Both the position numbers and the translations under genes were made by a program. DNA of 64,000 nt from assembly GCF_963675165.1 (NCBI RefSeq), contig NC_087390.1, positions 2,092,001 to 2,156,000 on the forward strand, written 5' to 3'. Under the pieces are notes generated by a model. That model was not told where the DNA came from and did no database searches. It saw only the letters and a list, made by a program, of their open reading frames with translations. Shown here in pieces: positions 44,478 to 54,734 of this stretch. Position 1 is the stretch's first letter; each line of letters begins with the position of its first letter. This stretch comes from Halichondria panicea. Taxonomy: Eukaryota; Porifera; Demospongiae; Suberitida; Halichondriidae.

Positions 44478-45439
44478 CATAACAAATGTTGACTGTAAAG
44501 GGTTATAGCATGTACAATCATAGATATAAGAAGGGAGAGGGATGAGAAACGCAATGTAAATAGCATTGACGATTCGCGTTTCAGTAAACATTTTCTTCTT
44601 TATTTTCTCCAGCCCATGCTTCTAGCTAGTACTAGGCTATAAACTAGCTTCTGAGCTCCATGTATTAACAATGGCTAGTGGGACAGTCACAACAAGGTAG
44701 CAGCAATAGTTAGTGAGACCCCTCCAAGCAGCAAAAAGCAGCTTGAACACAAATACTTGAGAGGAGTCCTGTCTGTACCATTGAGTATTCCAGTACAGTC
44801 ACAAACATGATAGAGAATTATGGAAATGTAGCTATCGTAAATGACTGTGCCGATACAATAAACCAACTATCAATGAATACAAAGAGACATATTTACTAGT
44901 TTACATTCAATCATTGATATAACTTTCTAAATGGGTACACAAAGAGTCTGCATTTCAAAACCAGCTTACTAAGACAAAAATGAATATTACTTACCAACCT
45001 AATTCCAAGTGCATGGCTTTGATTTTACTTGCATACAATGCCTATAATTATATATATAGCTATATTTAAGAAAGAGGGAATCACTACACTAATATTTTGT
45101 ACTGTAGTCACAGCCTCTCCTTGTAGAAGGTACACAAAGCCACTAGTATAGAGCCGAAACGATAATACAACACTTAAAACACTGCCTTTAATTGCCAAGC
45201 TCTTGGTGACATAGATAACGCTTCTATTATGATATGCACAGTAGGTGTGGATGCATGCTCAGCACAGGACTAAGAATCCCAATGGGGAGCTGTGAATGAT
45301 AGTAATAACATTTCCCGCTGGGTTGGCGGGGTGTCTGGAGGCGAAACACGAATCAACATTTGGCATTATACACAGAAGTGATTGTGCGCACGTGTCCGTT
45401 TCTAATTAATCCCCTTCCGGTTCTTATATCTATGGTACA

Positions 45440-46330
45440 ATATACTTTGTACTTCTGGGGAAACACATTATGGGCAGCTTTGTGACTCCAATATACTTCT
45501 GGGGAAACATTTAATAATATGCATGGGGAGCTTTAATTGTGACTCGATCTAGATTATAGGTGCATGTGCAATAATTATATATACACTTCTGGGGGAAACA
45601 CATTATGGGCAGCTTTGTGACTCAAACTGAGGAAACACATTATGGGCAGCTTTTAACTCTATAGATTATAGCTGTACAATTATACTTCTGGGGAAACACA
45701 TTTAATATAGGCAGCTTTGTGACTCGATCTAGATTATAGCGTATGTGCATGTACAATATACTGGCAACTTTGTGACTCTTAGGTGCACAATAATTATACT
45801 TATGGGGAAAACACATTATGGGCAGCTTTGTGACTCCAACATACTTCTGGGGAAACATTTAATATGGGCAGCTTTGTGACTCTAGATTTATAGGTGGGAA
45901 TTGTACAATATATACTTATGGGGAAACACACATTATGGGCAGCTTTGTGACTCCAACTGGGGAAACACATTATGGGCTCTAGATTATAGTGTGTACAATT
46001 ATACTTCTGGGGAAACATTTAATATGGGCAGCTTTGTGACTCAAACTGAGGAAACACATTATGGGCAGCTTTGTGACTCCAACATACTTCTGGGGAAACA
46101 TTTAATATGGGCAGCTTTGTGACTCGACCTAGATTATAGGTGTACACAGTACAATATACTTATGGGAAAAACACATTATGGGCAGCTTTGTGACTCCAAC
46201 ATACTTCTGGGGAAACACATTTAATATGGGCATACAGCTTTGTGACTCTAGATTATAGCGTGTACAAGATATACTTCTGGGGCAACACATTATGGGTAGC
46301 TTTGTGACTCTAGATTATAGCGCGTACAAC
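45440..46330. repeat. Degenerate AAACACATTATGGGCAGC array
   Basis: About 15 irregular copies of the BBS5 intron-8 repeat, with spacing varied by TCTAGATTATAGG-like segments. It is less regular than the array at 22838-23411, so it has not been homogenised the same way. Confidence 0.8.
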
Positions 46331-46887
46331 ATACGCATTTGTGGAGAGTTTTTTAAAAATTCTGACTAGAAATGTTGACATAATTATACAACACACGTCC
46401 GTCCCCAAATAACTGTTAATACCCTCACCATTTGCAGGTAGGGTACTGAGATGTTGAAGCTCTCAGAGTGCCACACCACACGCACATTAGTGATGTACAT
46501 TGTACCAAGGTTGCCCTGGAGTGCATGCATGTAACAAGCAATAAAGCTGTCATCCGTACCAGCTAGCTCATGATGATACTTACCTGGTCACTGCACAAGT
46601 TCCAACGAGTAACCAACACACCACAGACTCACCATTCAACTGAAGAGAAGATAAATAGGCAAAAGGTCACACAAATTAGCATGAAAATAATCACAATATC
46701 AGATAGTTGACACACTAGCTGTACCCACAATTTGAAAGGGAAGTGGGAACTTGAAGCCGTTAGAGTGCTAGCATAACTGAAATCTTTCCTGGATATTAGT
46801 AGTAGCTACAAGACCCACCAAAAGGTGACTCACTACACACCTGGTGTAGACACCTGACAACCTTCACCGCACACATACCCAGCACCA

Positions 46888-47723
46888 GTTTCAATGAGTG
46901 TTGCAAGCGTGCGCTTGCTAATGCCTCTCGCCATGTTATGCTTTCGCTCAAAAAGTATTAGTGTTATAGTATAGTTTCTATAATGAATTTTATATTAAAG
47001 TTAGCTTATCTATATAAAGTTACTGAGAAGAAAAGACTTATTTCTATTGTTGTTATTTATTGTATTATGTGGCTTATAATTACCAGGACCTCAAGAAAGA
47101 TGATTCTTCCAGGATCTGTAGTTCAGTGTATATAATATCTAAGAAGAAAAGACCTGTGTACATGCATATTGTTAATTATTGTTATATGGTAGTGTTTTGT
47201 GGCTTACCAGGACCTCAAGAAAAATATGATTCTGCCAGGAGGATCTGGATCTGGATCTTGGATATTATTTTCTCACACATGGGGAATGAGCGCGCATGCG
47301 CATGCTCATTACATAATTAAAGGGTGTGTCCAAAGAGATCAATTTTACAAATGGCTACTGCTAGCTAGTTGTTTTAACAGATATTTTCTAAGTCTTGTAG
47401 CTAACAAAAAGCTAGCGCTTTAGTGCAAGGCTAACTCATACGTTGAATAGAAAGTTTGTGCAGACAGATGATGCTATGAAAGATTCTGAAGAGACTGCAA
47501 CAGCCTTTAATGTGAGTCGAAATAGCCATAACTCGAGAAAGAAGCTTTAGTTTGCTAATCCACGAATCAAAATCCAAGAGAACGTGGCTAGAAGCCTATA
47601 GAAGCTGTTAGTTTTCGTCGCATTGCAACCGTTGAGCAGTTACAGCTGGAACAGACACACACCGAGACACACAGACAGTAAGCTTTACCGTATCCCTCCT
47701 GCGGCTACGCCTCGAGGCATAAT
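46888..47723 (+). mobile_element. 0.8-kb repeat element, copy 3
   Basis: Direct copy of 25738-26550, ending ACGCCTCGAGGCATAAT. An AATGAGT repeat on each side looks like a target duplication. It sits in intron 6 of the BBS5 pseudogene. Confidence 0.75.
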
Positions 47724-48337
47724 GAGTAACCAACACACCACACACTCACCTTAGTGTACAGCTGCTCTCTGGGGAGTAGCTTCAACTCTTTGCTCTCTCC
47801 CAGTAGGGCACTGCATAGCTTGAGCTCTCGATAAGGTTTAGACACATCACCGTGGAGAACAGGCAAGGGCTGTCCGGGACCTGTGTACAGGGAGGGAGGG
47901 ATTGGTTGATGAAAAGAAAAAAAGAATTACTAAATTGAAAGAATTACTAAATTGAGGAACTGCTTACAAGATTAGTGAAGATGAATTCAAACTGAGTCTT
48001 GTCAACTTTAGTCATCAAATACAGCGCTTCAGTTGTCCCTCTTCAATGTTTCTATGGAAACAGTGTCAAATATAGAGTATTCACAAGTACATTCAATAAC
48101 TGTTTTCTCACAGAATTCACTCTCTTTGTAGTCACTGAGGTCACTGTGTGGTAACCAATGGCTACAAGAGGGTAAGCAAATGTACAGAATTATAGGCTAG
48201 TTTGTGAATGTACATGTACACCAGAGCTTCTTGCTAACTCACAAAGGTTGACTCTCTGATAGTCAGCTGACGTCCAAATCACTCGCAGGTTGGTCACAAA
48301 CACTTTACCTGTGTGGGGGAGACTTGGTGTTACCTTT

Positions 48338-48351
48338 ATCACCATGGTAAC
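48338..48351. promoter_or_regulatory. RFX-type X-box, unit C
   Basis: ATCACCATGGTAAC in intron 2 of the BBS5 pseudogene, about 1.0 kb from the intact TMEM67 start because of the exon-1 MITE. It could still act on TMEM67. Confidence 0.45.
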
Positions 48352-48665
48352 ATAACAACAACATACCTCTGTGTCCATTGTTCCCTTTAGTGTCCTCTAC
48401 TTGAGACAAGTACACTGTAGTCGATCACCGACTCTCCAACTTCTGGAGCAGGCTGGGGGTGTGCAGGTGTGTAATGGGTACCATAAAAATAATAATACTT
48501 TACACCCAATTATTATTAAAAACTATCTTGCTGTACGTACAACCAGGAGTACTCCTGGTACAACCCATGCTTTCAGTGTATACTGTCAGTTTTGTCCCAG
48601 CATAATTACACACTATCTAGCTTCACTTACTGTACTGGCCGGGGCATCGAACTTGATCTCCCTAC

Positions 48666-49221
48666 TACAGTACTTTTCAAGTAGGTTGAATCATTCAAAG
48701 TTGAATGTTGAAGTGAGTACTCACACCACTAAACCACAAAACAAAGCTGATCATGATTATGATCTACCCACAAGCTTCATAATTATGTACAAATGTATAT
48801 GTGTATCTTTGCTTGAACTTCTCCTAAGTAAGTGCCTAGATTTTCAAAGAGTATCTGTAGCACTGTTACGGATTCAACATAGGATGAGGACCATGCATGC
48901 CTTTGCTACTTTGGCTCGACATCTCCACTTCTCCCGAACTAATGCTCTATTCTTTTACAGTACTTTTGCTGATGTACATTAATTCTCTTACTTGGTTTGC
49001 TTAAGTAGTGTAGCAACACTCTGCACCTCAAGTCATTTGAATATGCATCTAGATGAACACCCACACATGTAGTCAGTGCTGTGTATTATCATGCATGGCA
49101 TCATCACACTGACAGGCTGTGACAGCCATCTACAGTTGTATCAGCTTTGTGGTTTAGTGGTGGGAGTACTCACTTCAACATTCAACTTTGAATGATTCAA
49201 CCTACTTGAAAAGTACTGTAG
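48666..49221. mobile_element. MITE inserted into BBS5 exon 1 (unit C)
   Basis: Inverted ends of about 75 bp: CTACAGTACTTTTCAAGTAG at left and CTACTTGAAAAGTACTGTAG at right, continuing through TTGAATGTTGAAGTGAGTAC. It interrupts the exon between codons for EI and QD. The empty site is seen in units A and B. The target duplication is at most a CT dinucleotide. Confidence 0.85.
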
Positions 49222-49250
49222 CTGTCCTGCCATACGGTGCTAGAGGCCAT

Positions 49251-49381
49251 TTTCACAGCAGCAGATTAGGGTGGAGATACGCCCCCTATCCTGCAGGAGG
49301 GTGGAGATACGCCCCCCTATCCTGGAGGCATGACCCCTATCGACCTCTGCTCCATGATTTAGACACCTCTTCTCCGGAGCT
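49251..49381. promoter_or_regulatory. TMEM67 promoter region (shared with dead BBS5)
   Basis: 131 bp between start codons, with two direct copies of GGGTGGAGATACGCCCCC. The block is conserved in units A and B. It now probably drives only TMEM67 usefully, since the BBS5 side is broken. Confidence 0.55.
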
Positions 49382-52300
49382 ATGCTTTCTGTTGCTGTCC
49401 TCTGCAGCCTCCTAGGAGCTCTATGGATCAGCCCTCTGAATGGCCAACAGACAGGACCCTCTCCAGTGGTGTTTGTGTCACCAGAGAGCTGTAGTGAGGG
49501 GGTGGAGTACTACAGTCCCTCTAGACTGACCTGTCTCTCATGTGGGGCTAACCGGACCACTGCAGAAGATGGTAACTTTTATTAAAATTGAGATGAGCTC
49601 GGGAATAAAATGCATGTGCGATTGTTTGTACTGTAAGGTGGTGTATTGGTTTCTATGGTAACTAGTGTATCGATTAAGATTGTGGGTTTTGCAGGGTTGA
49701 CGTGCACATGCTCGCCTGGTTTTATTCAGCCAATCGGATCACAGGATTGCACGGAATGTGCCAGCCCAACAGTAAGCACCACACACCCCCTACCCCTAGC
49801 AACCGTCCCTGTCCCATGCACTGTAGGTATCGTCTCGTGATGGTCTGTTCTGTCTGTCGTGTGTGGACGGCTACAACTCAGCCACTGGACAATGCAACAC
49901 ATGCCCTGGGGGGAGATCACACATCGTGGGTGAGTAACATCTTACTTAGTAATACCAGCCACGCTCAAGTTTGCAGTGATTTACCACAACCTTGTCACAC
50001 TGTACATAATTGAAACGTTGCCCACCATGGCCCCTGGAATTGTGTGGTTCTCCTCAGTCAGATTACTCCACTGAAACGCATCTTCCTTTTTGTAGACTCA
50101 GGCAACGGATATATATGTACTTACTGTACACTGAATGTACCAAAGTTTTGTGCCCTACAGTACTTATTTACCTTTGTAACCCCTCCCCTAGTTGACACGC
50201 CCCCTGATCCCACTGGTTCCCCCGGCAGTCGTGAGTGTGTGGAGTGTCCTGTAGGGACCTGGGCGGCTGTGGGGAGTCTCCAGTGTACCCCCTGTGGAGT
50301 GGGAGACTGCTCTCAGTGTGTGAGTGTTGTTAGCCTCGTTCCCGGTCGGACTTTCCTCTATGGAACAATTGGTCTGGGAACGAGGCTAGAGTGTTGTACA
50401 ATGTTTGCATGGAATGTAAGAACACCCATATATCGTATTACCGTATAGCTGGTTATTTTCGAAGGATTGACCCAAAAATTAGTGCCTCAAAAATTGCTTT
50501 ACATCCGTACTAAACCTCTCTATTGTAGAGATGTGGTCATTTGAACCGCTATCCTTGAAAATATAATGATTTGGGCAATCCGCAAAAATTTAGTGCCTCG
50601 AAAATAACCCGCTATAACAGTACTGCAATGTTTTGCGAACTTAATTGGCAAGTGCTAATAGCTTCGCAAAAAAGATCACAATAAACTTTGCCAGCTAGAT
50701 CACACATTGTTAAAATTTTTTGGCTCATTCGTAAAAGTTCACTCACAAAACATTGTGATAATACGGTACATGTATAGCGAGCGGGTAGTTTGCGGTTTTC
50801 GCTAATTGAGCATGTACCGCCATAGATAATAGGAAGGGGATTGGAAACGATCACGTGAACTTGCTTGCAACGAAAGGCCTCTGGACAGTCCGCATGTCAA
50901 CCAATAGACACCTTGAGGTGTGATATCACTGGTTTTGAGGTAATTTTCGTGGGGCAAAATATTCGTGGTTTTTGTGGTTGGAGGTCTGACCACGAATATT
51001 TTACCCACGAATGAAGCGACCTTGCCTACCTTTACCTGCAGTGCAAGCAGCTACCACGAAAATATTACCCACGAAATGTCTCAATATTGCTGAACCATGA
51101 ATATTTTGTCCCCCGAAAATTACCCGCTATACGGTATACTTTATAGCCTAGCTAGCTAGCTGTGGCCCTCTATGGTGTTGTCGAGAAGGCTTGCACACTA
51201 GTCTGAAACCAGAAGAGGCTCTCATCTACCTCTATGATGGCTGGATGGTCGTGATGTTTTGAACTTGGTTTCTGTTATAAATGAGAGCTTCGATCGATCT
51301 TCTGGCTCCAGACTAGTGTGCAAGCCTTCTCGATAACACCATAGAGGGCCACAGCTAGCCAGCAAGTCTTCTCGACAACGCAATAGAGAGCATAAGCCAT
51401 AGCTTCACAGGAGACAAGTATTTGTACGGAAAGAAACTAGTAAACAAACTAGTTTACGGTATAATTTTACAAAGGTTTAATAAAGTAAATAATGGGTGAC
51501 CCAGATTCTGGGGTGACTCAGTTCGCGCATGTGTACTATTATAGATACCAGGCTGTATTTTAATCGGCCTGCATGGTCTCGAGGCTAGTCGAGTCATGGA
51601 CCCACCATAAATATTCCATTTTTTGCCCTGAGAACGTCATTATGATGTAATGATCTTTACCAAAAATGGATACTGATGCCTATAATTATTATATATTCCT
51701 AGCTATAATATATACATGTAGCCTTGACTGGTCACCCCAGGCCGCAACTTCATCAGGGGAGACCAGTGAAGGAGGCTAGGAAGGCCATGCAATCAGGTTA
51801 CCTCTGATTCCCAATATGCTTTAGACACCTATGCTAGCAATCAACCTGTATTTAACGTATCAACTCATTATGAACCAAGTTCTATACTACATTAATTGTA
51901 AACTAGTATTACAGGTTCAGAGAGTTAGTCTTATACTTCCAGACTTGGCAGCTTGAATAACTTTGAGCCTCTTCTCCAAATCATTTTTGATCTTGCAGAG
52001 ATCATCGGTATCAGGGACAACAGTGCCTTCAAGATGTGTCTCGATCACAGCTAGTTGATTTTCAATCAGCTTGGCATAGTTGCGAGCTACACCTAATGAC
52101 TCAAATTCTAAGATATTGCTAGAGAGCTTTTCAGACAGTTTCTTTCTTTTTGCTTTTGATTTATTCAATTTCCTTTCAAAATTGCTATACAGCATTGTAG
52201 CTCGCTCCTCATCACTTTCTGCTTTTTCAAATTTTTCATCATCGGAAATAAGATCCTCTACAACTTTTTCGTGTATAAAATCATTGTGATAGTGATAGGT

Positions 52301-54638
52301 GTAGCTGTGGGTACACGCATTGCACATCTCGTCTTCATCTCCATTTATAATGCATGCACAACGCTTGAATACTTCTTTATCGAATGACTTCTGAAGGTAA
52401 CACGGCACATGGCAGTTGCTATGACAACCCTTGAACCCACAGAGTGTATTGTGGTCATCTGTTTCTTTTACAACCCATTTCACGAATGTCTGAATGGTTT
52501 TGAAGTCTTTGTTGAGAGTTTTAGATTTCACCGCTGCGTCAACTTCGGCCTTGGCATCTTTGAGAGACTTCTCCAACATCATCTGGTTGTCATAGGCTGT
52601 CAGCGAGTCTAGAACGTTTTTCTCAATCGCTTTCTTCTTCTCGTAGAGCTCGATGAAGTGATGCGTGTGAACTTCAGGGAAATCTGCAATGGTCTTACAC
52701 ATCTCAGTAAGGACTTCAGAGGTTTCTTCAAACGATTTCTTTAAGCTTTTAGCAACTTTCTCAATTCCTAGTTGACCCAATTTTGCTTTAGCTTTCTCAA
52801 GCCGACAGTACGGATTTTCAACAAAAAACGTATTTTCAACTTCTTTTCCAAAATACTCTTTCAGCACATTTGTATCGTAGTTGAGGTCCAGAGCGTCGGC
52901 TGTGTTACTGAACACAACAATGAGGTTGTCAATGATACGTCTCGGCAAGATGGCAGTTATCTCAGAAAGGACATACTTCAATGAAGCACTTGCTCGAGGT
53001 TGACGGCCATGAATGACCAGGCAGACACAGTTGATGTACTCTTCTCTCTTGAGGGTGCTGATGATTCGTTGTACTTTCGTTTTGTCTTGCTTGAAGCCAC
53101 GTAGGTCACCAAATCCAGGAGTATTGATCACTCCAACCTTCAGGTCACCTACTTCCACATTATAGAGTGTAGCGTCATTGGTCCTAGTTTCCATAGGGAG
53201 TGCTTGTGCGTTTTCAAGCTTGATGTCGTTGAATTGTTTGAGTTGCTCGAGACCTTCAGCTCCAAACCCAGAGCTAAGAGCTTGTACAGTGGCACAGTTG
53301 TAGAGAAGGTTGAGGAAAGAAGTCTTGCCAGATCCTGTTTCACCGATGAGTAGCATCTTGAAGGGATGATGACGATCTTGTCTCTGGAATGCCTGGAGAA
53401 CACGAGCGTTTATCCCAGATGGTGTTACAAAAGATCTAAAAATGGCGCCTATATAGCTCACTCCTTTTTGGTGATCTTTTCTGGATGTTACTGTAAATAA
53501 ATAATTATTTAAAAGGCTATTTGCTTCACATGCAAGGGTCATTATACCTTGTGTTTTTCGTGTTACGGTGGGTTGTTTTGACTCTGGTGGGTTGTTGTGT
53601 CTGATGGATTGTTGAGGTTCTACCACTTTTGTTCTTGTGGACTGGTTCTATAAAGTAATAATTGTAGGTGGGTGTATGCTATGCATGCTATCACTATTAT
53701 ACCTGATCCATGTATTGTATGGTGATTGTAGTTTTCTCAAAAGCTTCCAATAGTTCCAGTACACACTCATGTGATACTTCAATCTCTTGCCCAATTCTCA
53801 TCTTCACTTTAGTACTTGTGTTCCTCTCACTAGGTCTTGTCGTTGTTATCGTGCTGTGCGATTCAAAGCAATTGTTTAGTATCTCAACAATTGATTTAGT
53901 CCATGATCCTTGTTCCTTTAAGACAGCGACAAATTTGTGATAGACTCGAGGGTTGTTTTCAATTGAGGTCTCCAAAGCGTCCAGAACTTTCCTAGTTTTT
54001 TTGTTTGGCGTTGAACTGCTTTGATGTATCTGATTTTTCAGATATTTAGAAATCAACTCTTGTGAGTATAAAGTATCTCCTATGCTAGCAACAGATTGTT
54101 GAAGAAGTTGTACTAACTTGTCATAGCACTGTCTAATTGTCTTGTGCTCTGGTGAACTCCCACAAGTAGCTTGAGGATTGTATGTAGCCATCTTTAGCAT
54201 ACAGGTATACTAAATAGCTAGATGTACATTTACTATATCAACAAGTTAATGGGCTTATAGCACACCTGGACGAAATCACAAGACTTATGAATTTTGATAG
54301 TACTAGATATTCACTTATTCACTATTCTCTCCTCCTACAGACGATTGCCACCACTCATGGTGGAGTGTGTTTCCCCCCCACCCCTCCATTACCCTCACCC
54401 CCGACCAATGCCTTCCCCTACTACCAGGAACACTTCACTGCAGCCACTCAACTTTGTGTGGTGAGAATGAGTGGGTGTATACATTGTGTGTGTGTGCATT
54501 GTTTACAAAGCCATATGCACATGTGCTCTGTACATTGTGTACTTCCCTGAAAAGGGTTCATTTAGCCTACTATAGCTACTTTATTTTTCGTTCACACGCA
54601 CGCACACACATGCACGCACGCACACACACGCATGCACG

Positions 54639-54683
<45 letters not shown>

Positions 54684-54684
54684 G

Positions 54685-54734
<50 letters not shown>

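Larger units (their letters stand above)
43600..49250 (-). pseudogene. BBS5: BBS5 pseudogene (unit C)
   Basis: Exon order is as in the intact copy, but there are many lesions. Exon 1 is split by a MITE (48666-49221). Exon 2 has an extra CACTGTA. Exon 6 (47755-47880) lacks about 22 nt. Exon 7 (about 46585-46640) has a 23-nt insertion resembling the exon-6 donor region. Exon 8 (46430-46527) lacks 9 nt. Exons 9 and 10 are missing, and exon 11 (about 43603-43684) has an extra C in the ELGLAIEKL segment and has lost its end. It lies head-to-head with the intact TMEM67, with 131 bp between start codons. Confidence 0.92.

Noticed and set aside
45640-46122. Frames of about 72 aa with repeated KAAHN or MGSF peptides
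   Set aside because: They are translations of the degenerate BBS5 intron-8 repeat.
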